Shown one piece after another: positions 1-7,058 of a DNA stretch of 9,529 bases. The stretch is from CAZYWA01 sp964650975 [NCBI: uncultured bacterium]. GTDB lineage: Bacteria > JADJOY01. The DNA is taken from contig CAZYWA010000300.1 of NCBI GenBank assembly GCA_964650975.1, positions 1-9,529 of the forward strand. Reading direction: 5' to 3'. Each line of letters begins with the position of its first letter. The stretch's first letter is position 1. The notes below the pieces were generated by a model. The model had not been told where the DNA came from. It ran no database searches and saw nothing but the letters and a program-made list of their open reading frames with translations. Made by a program: the position numbers and the translations under genes.

Positions 1-367
1 GCGCGGCAAGCCGGCGCTCGAGGATTCCTCGGTACGCCAGGAGCTGGGGCGCTGCTACTCGGAAGTGCAGATCATGCGCTGGACCAGCTACCGCAGCCTG
101 ACCAAGATCGTGCGCGACGGAATCCCTGGCCCGGAAGGCTCGTTCAGCAAGCTCTTCTGGACCGACCTGAGCCAGCGCATGAGCGAGCTGGCGGTGAACC
201 TCGCGGGACCTGCCGGCTTGATTCCGCACGGTGCCGACGGCGCCGTGGACGGCGGCCGCTGGATCTACAGCTTCCTGCGCGCCCGGGCCAACACCATCGA
301 AGCCGGCACCAGCGAGATCCAGCGCAACATCGTCGGCGAGCGCGTGCTCGGATTGCCCAAGGGCTGA
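1..367 (+). CDS. acyl-CoA dehydrogenase, C-terminal part (5' truncated by window edge)
   Basis: The reading frame enters from the left edge (first full codon at position 2) and ends at TGA 365-367, giving about 121 residues. They match the C-terminal helical domain of the acyl-CoA dehydrogenase family, flavoproteins that oxidise acyl-CoA to enoyl-CoA in beta-oxidation-like pathways. The diagnostic stretch is near the end: IEAGTSEIQRNIVGERVLGL, the family's flavin/substrate-proximal loop and last helix. By hand alignment the residue equivalent to the MCAD catalytic glutamate (E376) is Ala (codon 302-304), with a Glu one residue earlier (codon 299-301). The catalytic base may therefore lie in the unseen part, as in the isovaleryl-CoA dehydrogenase type. 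A second dehydrogenase follows after 17 bp, so the two are probably co-transcribed and may form one heteromeric enzyme. The family is certain; the substrate is not known. Confidence 0.93.
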   Translation, partial: RGKPALEDSSVRQELGRCYSEVQIMRWTSYRSLTKIVRDGIPGPEGSFSKLFWTDLSQRMSELAVNLAGPAGLIPHGADGAVDGGRWIYSFLRARANTIEAGTSEIQRNIVGERVLGLPKG

Positions 368-384
368 CTAAACGGAGCCAAGCG

Positions 385-1503
385 ATGAATTTCGATCTTT
401 CCGACGATCAGAAGCTGCTCAAGGAAACGGCGCGCACGTTTCTCGACCGCGAGTGCGGCAGCACCGCGGTTCGGAAGCTGCTGGACGATCCGCGCGGCAT
501 GAGCGAGGCGCTGTGGTCGAAGATCGTCGAGCTCGGCTGGCCCGGGCTCGCGGTCCCCGAGGAATTCGGCGGGCTCGGTCTCGGCTTCCTCGATCTCGCG
601 GTGGTGCTCGAGGAAGCCGGCCGCGCGCTCCTGCCGGGACCGTTCTTCAGCTCGGCGGTGCTGGGAGCCATGACCCTCGCCGACGCCGGCAGCGACGCGC
701 AGAAGAAGCGCTGGCTGCCCGAGATCGCCGCGGGCCGGGCGCTCGGGACGCTCGCGGTCGTGGAAGAGGGCGGTGCCTGGACGCCGGAATCCGTCGCCAC
801 CAAGGCGCAGAAGACGAAGGGCGGCTTCACGCTCTCGGGACGGAAGAGCGCGGTGCTCGACGCGCACGTCGCCGACTTCCTGCTGGTCGCCGCGCGCCTC
901 GACGAGAACGTGGTGCTGTTCCTGGTCGAGAAGGGCGCCAAGGGGCTCGTGATCGAGCCGATGAAGACCGTCGACGGAACCCGCCGCATCGCGAACGTGA
1001 CGCTCGACGGCGTGAAGGTGGACGCCGACACCGTCGTCGGCTCCGCCACCGACGGCTGGCCCACGATCGCGCGCGCGCTCGACCGCGCCGCGGCGGGCCA
1101 GGCGGCCGAGATGGTGGGCGGCTCCACCAAGGTGCTCGAGATGAGCGTCGAGTACGCCCGCATCCGCGTCCAGTTCGGGCGTCCGATCGGCTCGTTCCAG
1201 GCCATCAAGCACAAGTGCGCCGACATGATGGTGCTCGCCGAGAGCGCGCGATCGGCCGCGTATTACGCCGCCTGGGCGCTCGAAACCGGTGCCCCCGACG
1301 CGCGCGCCGCGGCGAGCATCGCCAAAGCCTACGCCTCCGAGGCCTTCCGCAAGTGCGCCGGCGATGGCATCCAGATCCACGGCGGCATCGGCTTCACCTG
1401 GGAGCACGACATGCATCTCTTCTTCAAGCGCGCCAAGCTGGGCGAGATGCTGTTCGGCGATCCCATCTTCCACCGCGACCGCCTGGTCGCGCAGGTGGTG
1501 TGA
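385..1503 (+). CDS. acyl-CoA dehydrogenase family protein, probable partner subunit
   Basis: A 372-residue protein of normal family length. The ATG at 385 has GGAG at 375-378 and lies 17 bp after the previous stop. Residues 1-115 form the helical N-terminal domain (LSDDQKLLKETARTFL near the start), about 120-225 the beta domain, and 228-372 the C-terminal helices. Family marks include RVQFGRPIGSFQAIKHKCAD (261-280) and IQIHGGIGFTWE (329-340). By hand alignment the MCAD E376 position is Phe357, and the isovaleryl-CoA dehydrogenase E254 position is Ala235. Both standard locations of the catalytic base are therefore occupied by residues that cannot act as one. Heterotetrameric dehydrogenases are known from steroid side-chain degradation, where adjacent genes encode unequal subunits, and this pair looks similar. 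The inference is a flavin-dependent partner subunit of the upstream protein. The physiological acyl-CoA is unknown. Confidence 0.93.
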   Translation: MNFDLSDDQKLLKETARTFLDRECGSTAVRKLLDDPRGMSEALWSKIVELGWPGLAVPEEFGGLGLGFLDLAVVLEEAGRALLPGPFFSSAVLGAMTLADAGSDAQKKRWLPEIAAGRALGTLAVVEEGGAWTPESVATKAQKTKGGFTLSGRKSAVLDAHVADFLLVAARLDENVVLFLVEKGAKGLVIEPMKTVDGTRRIANVTLDGVKVDADTVVGSATDGWPTIARALDRAAAGQAAEMVGGSTKVLEMSVEYARIRVQFGRPIGSFQAIKHKCADMMVLAESARSAAYYAAWALETGAPDARAAASIAKAYASEAFRKCAGDGIQIHGGIGFTWEHDMHLFFKRAKLGEMLFGDPIFHRDRLVAQVV

Positions 1504-1510
1504 GCCTCCC

Positions 1511-1960
1511 ATGAGCATCGCCACGATGTTTCGCCCGCGCACCCGCGGGCAGATCGAGTGGATCACCAAGGTTCATCGCTGGGTCTACACCAAGAGCGGC
1601 GGCCGGCTCGGCGCCAACCTGGCCGGCATCCCGATCGTGCTGCTCACCACCACCGGCCGCAAGACCGGCGAGGCGCGCACCACGCCGCTTCTCTCGATGC
1701 GCGACGGCGACACCTTCGTGGTGGTCGCGTCGAACGGCGGCGCCGACAAGCCGCCCGCGTGGTGGCTCAACCTGCAAGCCAAGCCCACCGCCGAACTGCG
1801 TTACGGCCGCGAGACCCACCGCGTGACCGGCGCGCAAGCGACCGCCGACGAGAGCGTCCGCCTCTGGCCCAAGCTCGACGCGATGTACCCGGGCTACGTC
1901 GCGTACCGCGAAGGCACCACGCGCGAGATCCCGATCGTGCTGTTGCGTCCCACGGTCTGA
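1511..1960 (+). CDS. DDN/F420H2-quinone-reductase-like nitroreductase family deazaflavin oxidoreductase
   Basis: A 149-residue protein starting at ATG 1511, 7 bp after the dehydrogenase stop. No strong ribosome-binding site is visible, so translation may be coupled. The core matches the small split-barrel family of Mycobacterium Ddn (F420H2-dependent quinone/nitro reductase, PF04075-like). IVLLTTTGRKTGEARTTPLL (42-61) is the phosphate/F420-binding strand and loop, DTFVVVASNGG (67-77) is the second strand, and PPAWWLNLQAKPTAELRYG (81-99) is the usual WxxNL segment. The C-terminal REIPIVLLRPTV completes the barrel. There is no signal peptide, but the N-terminal helix is basic and amphipathic and may touch the membrane, as in Ddn. 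Sitting after two acyl-CoA dehydrogenases, it probably reduces a quinone or an unsaturated or nitro substrate with F420H2. Cofactor use is inferred from the family; some relatives bind other ligands such as heme or fatty acid. Confidence 0.87.
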   Translation: MSIATMFRPRTRGQIEWITKVHRWVYTKSGGRLGANLAGIPIVLLTTTGRKTGEARTTPLLSMRDGDTFVVVASNGGADKPPAWWLNLQAKPTAELRYGRETHRVTGAQATADESVRLWPKLDAMYPGYVAYREGTTREIPIVLLRPTV

Positions 1961-1962
1961 GC

Positions 1963-2066
1963 GCCCGATCGAGCGCTCGCGCGCGAGGGACCGCGCGCCC
2001 TCCAGGGCTTCCCGGACCGACCCGTGGAGGCCCACCGGTCCCTCGGTGGGCAGCCCTCGATCGGGC
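1963..2066. repeat. 104-bp imperfect palindrome with 42-nt arms
   Basis: The left arm (1963-2004) and the right arm (2025-2066) pair without gaps at about 32 of 42 positions by hand count. There are two perfect blocks: 11 bp (1963-1973 with 2056-2066) and 10 bp (1984-1993 with 2036-2045). A 6-bp block (1999-2004 with 2025-2030) closes a 20-nt loop. A smaller alternative hairpin, CCCACCG/CGGTGGG (2031-2037 with 2044-2050), lies inside the right arm. It sits between the deazaflavin oxidoreductase and the radical SAM gene. It could be a transcription terminator without a U-tract, an RNA structure in the leader of the next gene, or a REP/MITE-like element. The pairing is seen directly; the role is unknown. 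Confidence 0.7.
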
Positions 2067-2095
2067 TCGAACCCATCGCGGTTACCCTCGACGCC

Positions 2096-2956
2096 GTGAA
2101 CGTCACTGCCGCTCGCGTCGCCGAGATCCTCACCCGCACCAGCGGGTTCCTGCGCGACGTCTGCTCGCATTCGTTGCAGCCCTACCGCGGTTGCAGCTTC
2201 GGCCATGCGCTCTGCGGCGTCGCCTGCTACGTCCAGCACAACGGTATCCTCACGCGCGGCGCGCCGTGGGGCAGCTTCCTCGAAGTTCGCGAGAACGCGG
2301 CGGAGGCCTATCGCGCGACGGCGCCTCGCGAGCGCAACTGGGCGCGCAAATCTCGCGGCCGTTTCGGCATCTTTCTGTCGAGCTCGACGGAGCCCTTTCT
2401 GCCGCAAGAAAGGAAATTCGGCGTGACCCGCGCGGTCCTCGACGCCATGCGCGACGAGCCGCCCGATTTCCTGATCCTGCAGACGCACTCTCACCAGGTC
2501 GCCGATCACGCCGCGCTCCTCATGCAGCTCGCCGCGCGCACCGAGCTGCGCGTTCACCTCTCCATCGAGACCGATCGCGAACGCCTCGAAGGACTGCCGC
2601 CGCACGCCAGCTCGATCGCCGACCGCTTCGCCGCCTTGGAAACGCTCGCGACCGCCGGCATTCGCACGGTAGTCACCGTCTCACCGCTCCTGCCGATCGC
2701 CGATCCCGACGCGTTCTTCGCACGCATCGCCCGGCACGCGAGCGCCGTGGTGATCGACCACTTCATCGAAGGCGACGGCACTCCCGACGGCCACCGCACT
2801 CTCGCCACCGCGCTGCCCGCGGCGATGGAAGCGATCGAGCCGATCTCGGCGTCACTCGCCTACCGCGAGCAGATCGTCCGCCTCGCCGAACGCCACCTGC
2901 CGGGCCGGGTCGGCGTGTCGAGGGAAGGGTTCGCTGGCCGCTATCGCCCGGCGTAA
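2096..2956 (+). CDS. SplB-like radical SAM protein with CX6CX3C cluster motif
   Basis: About 286 residues if translation starts at GTG 2096. An upstream in-frame GTG at 2024 lies inside the palindrome and would add 24 residues with no homology-like content. Neither start has a clear ribosome-binding site. The protein resembles the SplB/COG1533 branch of radical SAM enzymes. PYRGCSFGHALCGVACYVQH (residues 29-48) carries the putative iron-sulfur cysteines C33, C40 and C44. The usual spacing is CX3CX2C; here it is CX6CX3C. Later marks fit the SplB fold: STEPFLPQERKFGVTRAVLD, then FLILQTHS, VHLSIETD, a stretch ending RFAALETLATAGIRT, and TVSPLLPI. No SPASM-type cysteine-rich tail is seen, and the protein is probably cytoplasmic. 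It lies downstream of the redox operon on the same strand and converges on the next gene with only 8 bp between them. SplB itself repairs spore photoproduct, but most relatives have no known substrate, so none is assigned. Confidence 0.82.
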   Translation: MNVTAARVAEILTRTSGFLRDVCSHSLQPYRGCSFGHALCGVACYVQHNGILTRGAPWGSFLEVRENAAEAYRATAPRERNWARKSRGRFGIFLSSSTEPFLPQERKFGVTRAVLDAMRDEPPDFLILQTHSHQVADHAALLMQLAARTELRVHLSIETDRERLEGLPPHASSIADRFAALETLATAGIRTVVTVSPLLPIADPDAFFARIARHASAVVIDHFIEGDGTPDGHRTLATALPAAMEAIEPISASLAYREQIVRLAERHLPGRVGVSREGFAGRYRPA

Positions 2957-2964
2957 GCCTTCGG

Positions 2965-3885
2965 TCACTCGACGTTCGGGATCTTCACGATGCTGCCGTT
3001 TGCCTTCGGGTCCTCGGGATCCTTCACGACGGTCACGTACAAGTCTTTCCCACCTTCGCCGAACGCGACGTTGGTCGTGCCGAAGCCGGCGGCGATCGGA
3101 AATACGTGGAGAAGCTTACCGGCCGGTGAGATCTTCAGCACCTTCCCGCCGAACCACTGAGCGACGTAGAGGTTGCCCTTGTCGTCGATCTTCATGCTGT
3201 CCGGCCCGAGCCACCAGTGGTCGATCCTGTTCTTCGTCAGAAGATTCAGCAGCGCGAAATTCGATCGGTGGCTCAACGAGCCGTCGGCCTCGATGGTGAA
3301 CTTGAGGATGCAGTTCCCGACGGTTTCGTCGACGTAGAGGGCTTTCTGGTCCGGCGAGACGCCGACGCCGTTCGCGTAGTTCAAGTCATCCGCCACGACG
3401 GTCCATTTCTGGGCGTCCGGCGCGAGATAGAGAATCTTCCCGATCACCTCGGTCGGTGCGCCCTCGTAGGGACCGAATACGGTGGCGTAGATGCCGCCGT
3501 TCGCCGCGATCACGACGTCGTTGATCCCCCCGACGAACTTGTTCCCGTTGGCGTCGGTGTCCCAGCGACGCAGCTCCTTCCCGGTCATGTCGGTCTCGAT
3601 GATGGCGCCGGGGTCGTTGGTGCACGCGATGATGAACGTACGCCGTTTGGTGAACGCCAGCCCGTTGTGGCCGCAGCCGGGCGCGTGGTTCAGGACCGTG
3701 CTCGTCTTGCCATCCCACTTCGACAGCGCGTTCGAGATCCAGCCGACGTAGTAGAGATTGCCGTCGATGAACAAGGGACCTTCCGGGCCCTGCACATCGC
3801 GGACGATCGTCGTCTCCCCGGCGCCGGCAGCCGACGATGCCAGCAGCGCTCCGAGGGCGAGGCAGATGATGCGCAGAGCCTTCAT
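2965..3885 (-). CDS. exported SMP-30/gluconolactonase/LRE-like beta-propeller protein
   Basis: A 306-residue minus-strand protein. The ATG at 3885-3883 is preceded by a strong GGAGAGG 7 nt upstream, which rules out the longer in-frame extension to 4473. Residues 1-22 form a classic Sec signal peptide with an AxA-like end (ASSAAGA). The rest has the repeated strands of the SMP-30/gluconolactonase family (PF08450-like). Likely divalent-metal ligands of the family are visible: Glu35 in GPEGPLF, Asn172 in NYANGVGVSPD, and Asp229 in LGPDSMKIDDKGNLYVAQW. Asn122-Asp123 sits in the usual ND position. An intact metal site suggests a lactonase or other hydrolase acting on a sugar lactone or related ester in the periplasm; the actual substrate cannot be read. 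The gene is divergent from the CPC protein gene (154-bp gap) and convergent with the radical SAM gene. The family is secure; catalytic activity is inferred. Confidence 0.9.
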   Translation of the reverse strand: MKALRIICLALGALLASSAAGAGETTIVRDVQGPEGPLFIDGNLYYVGWISNALSKWDGKTSTVLNHAPGCGHNGLAFTKRRTFIIACTNDPGAIIETDMTGKELRRWDTDANGNKFVGGINDVVIAANGGIYATVFGPYEGAPTEVIGKILYLAPDAQKWTVVADDLNYANGVGVSPDQKALYVDETVGNCILKFTIEADGSLSHRSNFALLNLLTKNRIDHWWLGPDSMKIDDKGNLYVAQWFGGKVLKISPAGKLLHVFPIAAGFGTTNVAFGEGGKDLYVTVVKDPEDPKANGSIVKIPNVE

Positions 3886-3978
3886 GTCGATTCCTCTCCG
3901 CGATGAGTGCGCGCGTGCGCGGATCCTATCACCCACGGCCCGCTCGCCACCGGACGAAAGTAGGCAAGAAACGCCCAC

Positions 3979-4015
3979 TGGGCCGCTCGGCATCGCGCTT
4001 GCGTAACGCGGCCCA
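3979..4015. promoter_or_regulatory. spaced inverted repeat upstream of the CPC-protein/kinase unit
   Basis: TGGGCCGC (3979-3986) and GCGGCCCA (4008-4015) form perfect 8-bp arms 21 nt apart. They end 24 bp before the ATG at 4040. A small CGC-GCTT-GCG hairpin (3994-4003) lies in the spacer. It could be an operator or a leader hairpin. It lies in the 154-bp divergent region shared with the SMP-30-like gene, where no convincing -35/-10 pair is seen on either strand. The role is inferred from position only. Confidence 0.35.
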
Positions 4016-4039
4016 CGCCTCCGCATTCGAAGGAATTTC

Positions 4040-4702
4040 ATGAGTCTTCTCGAGACACTTCCTCGTAAATCCGTCATCGGATTGGCACTCGCCGCGTGGC
4101 TCGGCGTCCTGGTCGCGGGTTTCGCGGCGCTGGCGCGGTTCGACGGGACGCCCGGTGACCCGGGCTCTCCGCCCGCGCGGTGGCCCGCGACCCGCGTGAG
4201 CCCGGCCGATGCACCGATGGCCACGCTGGTGGTTGTGGTGCACCCGCGCTGTCCGTGCACGCGCGCGACCGTCGCCGAGCTCGCGCGGCTCATGGCGCGA
4301 GGGCAGGGCGCCGTGGAAGCGCGGGTGTTGCTGCTCGCGCCGAGCAGCGAGGAGCCGGCCTGGGCGGACACCGAGTTCGCGAGCGACCTGGCGCGAATCC
4401 CCGGTGTCACCGTGGTGCGCGACGCCGACGGCCAGGAATCGAAGCGCTTCGGGCTCGAGACCTCGGGCCACACGCTGCTTTACGACGCCTCCGGCGCGCT
4501 GCGGTTCAGCGGCGGCATCACGCCAGCTCGCGGTCACCAGGGAGACAGCGCGGGACAGAGCGACATTCTCGCCGTGCTCGCTGGGCAAAACCTCACCGGC
4601 GCGTCGAGCTCCGTATTCGGCTGCGCGCTGGCGGCGCACCGGGCGAGCGACGCGGATCCCAACCCGAACTTCCGTACTCCCACCACCGCCATCCCCCACT
4701 GA
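4040..4702 (+). CDS. membrane-anchored thioredoxin-fold protein with CPC motif (RedB-like)
   Basis: A 220-residue protein. The ATG at 4040 follows GAAGGAA (4029-4035) with a 4-nt spacer. Residues 11-32 are one membrane helix, so the rest is predicted to face the periplasm. The domain from about 60 to 185 looks thioredoxin-like. Strand TLVVVVHP leads into R-C71-P-C73-TRATVAELARL, placing a C-x-C motif at the usual active-site turn. ETSGHTLLYDASGALRFSGG (140-159) resembles the cis-proline strand and following hairpin, although no proline is present there. A further Cys195 lies in SSVFGCALA near the end. A C-x-C pair suggests a disulfide isomerase/reductase or metal-binding role rather than a standard CXXC oxidoreductase. 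The hybrid kinase starts 12 bp later, so this may supply or relay its redox signal. The name RedB used for similar proteins is from memory and not verified. The fold is fairly sure; the function is unknown. Confidence 0.75.
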   Translation: MSLLETLPRKSVIGLALAAWLGVLVAGFAALARFDGTPGDPGSPPARWPATRVSPADAPMATLVVVVHPRCPCTRATVAELARLMARGQGAVEARVLLLAPSSEEPAWADTEFASDLARIPGVTVVRDADGQESKRFGLETSGHTLLYDASGALRFSGGITPARGHQGDSAGQSDILAVLAGQNLTGASSSVFGCALAAHRASDADPNPNFRTPTTAIPH

Positions 4703-4714
4703 ACGGAACCGCCG

Positions 4715-7018
4715 ATGTCTCCGATGACCTCCTCGCCCGACGAAAACATCGATCCCGCGTTCGAGGACGCGGTGGAGCGGCGCGCCGCGGACCTTCTCGC
4801 GCAGGCGCGCCGCACCATCGCCTGCCACACCGACCGGCTCTTCGCGGGCTTGCTCGCGGTCGAATGCCTGGTGGGAATCGTGGTCGCGCTGTGGGTCTCG
4901 CCGCGTACCTGGGCGGGACTCTCGAGCCGCGTTCATCCCCACGTGTGGGCGGCACTGGTGCTGGGACCGGCTGTCGTGGGGTTTCCGATCGCGCTCGCGT
5001 TCCTCCGCTGCGGCTCGCAGCTCACGCGCCACGTGGTGGGTATCGCGCAGATGCTCATGGGCGGTTTGCTCATCCAGTTCACCGGCGGCCGGATCGAGAC
5101 CCATTTCATCGTGTTCGGCTCGCTTGCGTTCCTGTCCTTCTACCGGGACTGGCCGGTGCTCGTGTCCTCGTCGGTGGTGGTGGCGCTCGACCATCTGCTG
5201 CGCGGCCTCCTCTGGCCCGAGTCGGTCTACGGCGTTCTCACGCCCACGTTGTGGCGCTCGTTCGAGCACGCGGGCTGGGTGCTGTTCATCGACTTCTTCC
5301 TGATCTCCGCGGCCCGGCGCGCCGTGGCCGAGATGGCCGAGACCGCGCGCCGCCGCGCGCAGCTCGAGAGCGCCCACCAGTGGGTCGAGCGGCAGGTCGT
5401 GACGCGTACCGCCGAGCTGCAAGCGTCGACCGAGGACCTCGGCCGGGCGCTCTCAATCCTCAAGGCCACTCTCGACTCCACCACGGACGGCATCCTGGTG
5501 GTGAGCGGCGACGGAGAAGTCCTGGCCAGGAACCGGCGCTTCGCCGAGATGTGGCGGATTCCCCAGTCGATCCTCGAGAGCCAGGACGATTCCCGCACCC
5601 TCGAGCACGTGATCGGTCAGCTCAAGGACTCCGAGAAGTTCCTGGCGCGAGTGCGCGCCCTCTACGCCGACTCCGACGCCGAAAGCTTCGATCTGCTCGA
5701 GTTCAAGGACGGGCGGACCTTCGAGCGCTATTCGCAGGCTCATCGCGCCGCCGGCGCCAGCGCGGGGCGGGTGTGGAGCTTCCGCGACGTCACCGAGCGG
5801 CGCCGCATCGAAGAGGAGCTGCGCCAGTCGCAGAAGCTCGAGGCCATCGGACAGCTCGCTGGCGGCGTCGCGCACGACTTCAACAACCTGCTCACCGCGA
5901 TCTCCGGCTATGGCGAGCTCCTGGGCCGGCAGATCGTGGACCAGCCCGGTCCGTGCGAAGCGCTCGAGGAGATCCAGTCGGCCGCCAAGCGCGCGGCGGG
6001 ACTGACGCGGCAGCTCCTGGCCTTCAGCCGCCGCCAGATGCTGGCCCCGCTCGAGATCAACCTGTCCACCGTCGTCACCGGCATGGAGAAGATGCTGCGG
6101 CGACTGCTGGGCGGGCACATCGACGTGCGCGTCGTGTGCGCTCCCGATCTGGGAACGATCCGCGCCGACCTGAGCCAGATCGAGCAGGTGATCCTGAATC
6201 TGGCGGTGAACGCGCGTGATGCGATGACCGCCGGAGGCACGCTTTCCATCGAGGCGATCAATTCGCCTGCCGACGATCCCGCGGTCCGCCCGCACGCCGA
6301 ATGGTCCCCGACGGGCCACGTCATCCTGCGCGTCACCGACACCGGCTGCGGCATGAGCGAGGACGTCCAGAAGCGCATCTTCGATCCGTTCTTCACCACC
6401 AAGCAGCCGGGCCAAGGCACCGGGCTCGGCCTCTCCACCGTGCACGGGATCGTCGCGCAGAGCGGCGGAGCGATCTGGGTGGAGAGCACATCGGGCCGTG
6501 GCAGCGTGTTCACGGTCGCCCTGCCGCGGATCGAGGGCCACCGCGTCGAGCTGGCGCAGCTCGAGCGCAACATCCGCTCCGGCCAGGGCGGCACCGAGAC
6601 CGTGCTGGTGGCCGAGGACGACCCCGCCGTCCGCAGGCTGGTGTCCGCCACGTTGCAGTCCTGCGGCTACACCGTGCTCGAGGCGGCCGACGGACAGAAA
6701 GCGCTCGAGGCGTGGCGCGCCCACTCCGGCAGCATCGATCTCCTGCTGACCGACGTGGTCATGCCGAACATGGGTGGCTTCGAGCTGGTGAGCGCCGTCA
6801 AGCGATGCACCCCGTCGGTGCGCGTCCTCTACATGTCCGGGCACACCGGCGTCAGCGCCCTGCCGCCCACCAACGCCTGCGCCACGGCCTTCGTCGCCAA
6901 GCCGTTCACCGCGCGCGACTTGATGGCCAAGGTGCGCGAAGTGCTCGACGCTCCGGAAGGAGCGCTCGGCTCGAGCGGTGAAGCGGACGAGGTCGAGCTG
7001 GCGAACGCTGCGGCCTGA
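4715..7018 (+). CDS. hybrid sensor histidine kinase: six-helix membrane sensor, PAS, HisKA, HATPase, receiver
   Basis: A 767-residue protein. ATG 4715 has GGAA at 4705-4708, 12 bp after the CPC-protein stop. Residues about 40-200 contain six hydrophobic segments and the distinctive [20 protein letters not shown] (124-143). It is not a common MASE or MHYT domain that I can name. A coiled coil (205-245) leads to a PAS domain (about 248-360). The HisKA H-box is [13 protein letters not shown] with phosphoacceptor His387. The ATPase has N499 in [11 protein letters not shown]542 in DTGCGM and the GTGLGLS loop near 568. A receiver domain (about 628-745) has acidic residues E634, D635 and D636, phosphoacceptor Asp680 in [13 protein letters not shown], Ser708 and Lys729 in VAKPF. 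All catalytic residues are intact and there is no DNA-binding output, so phosphate must pass on to a separate phosphotransfer or regulator protein. The signal is probably membrane, redox or metal linked, inferred from the neighbour. Confidence 0.92.
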   Translation: MSPMTSSPDENIDPAFEDAVERRAADLLAQARRTIACHTDRLFAGLLAVECLVGIVVALWVSPRTWAGLSSRVHPHVWAALVLGPAVVGFPIALAFLRCGSQLTRHVVGIAQMLMGGLLIQFTGGRIETHFIVFGSLAFLSFYRDWPVLVSSSVVVALDHLLRGLLWPESVYGVLTPTLWRSFEHAGWVLFIDFFLISAARRAVAEMAETARRRAQLESAHQWVERQVVTRTAELQASTEDLGRALSILKATLDSTTDGILVVSGDGEVLARNRRFAEMWRIPQSILESQDDSRTLEHVIGQLKDSEKFLARVRALYADSDAESFDLLEFKDGRTFERYSQAHRAAGASAGRVWSFRDVTERRRIEEELRQSQKLEAIGQLAGGVAHDFNNLLTAISGYGELLGRQIVDQPGPCEALEEIQSAAKRAAGLTRQLLAFSRRQMLAPLEINLSTVVTGMEKMLRRLLGGHIDVRVVCAPDLGTIRADLSQIEQVILNLAVNARDAMTAGGTLSIEAINSPADDPAVRPHAEWSPTGHVILRVTDTGCGMSEDVQKRIFDPFFTTKQPGQGTGLGLSTVHGIVAQSGGAIWVESTSGRGSVFTVALPRIEGHRVELAQLERNIRSGQGGTETVLVAEDDPAVRRLVSATLQSCGYTVLEAADGQKALEAWRAHSGSIDLLLTDVVMPNMGGFELVSAVKRCTPSVRVLYMSGHTGVSALPPTNACATAFVAKPFTARDLMAKVREVLDAPEGALGSSGEADEVELANAAA

Positions 7019-7042
7019 GCTCGGCTGCTCTCGCCGGCCGTA

Positions 7043-7058
7043 GAGCCCGTCAGGGCTC
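7043..7058. terminator. short hairpin between convergent genes
   Basis: GAGCCC (7043-7048), loop GTCA, and GGGCTC (7053-7058) form a perfect 6-bp stem between the plus-strand kinase (stop 7018) and the minus-strand small exported protein, overlapping the latter's stop codon (7050-7052). There is no T-tract on either side, so a simple intrinsic terminator is only weakly supported. Confidence 0.3.

Noticed and set aside
265-1569. Long minus-strand open frame (434 aa) opposite the acyl-CoA dehydrogenase
   Set aside because: Low-complexity, Arg/Ala/Gly/His-rich translation with no motif; it lies antisense to a clear gene. High GC removes stop codons and creates such frames.
3886-4473. N-terminal extension of the SMP-30-like gene up to 4473
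   Set aside because: The ATG at 3885 has a strong GGAGAGG site and begins a classic signal peptide. The extension is Ser/Arg-rich and runs antisense to the CPC-protein gene.
4180-6219. 679-aa plus-strand frame overlapping the CPC protein and the kinase
   Set aside because: Arg/Pro/Ala-rich out-of-frame shadow. The other frame contains intact kinase and thioredoxin-like motifs.
5453-6844. 463-aa minus-strand frame opposite the hybrid kinase
   Set aside because: His/Gly/Ala-rich antisense shadow of the HisKA, ATPase and receiver coding sequence; no family features.
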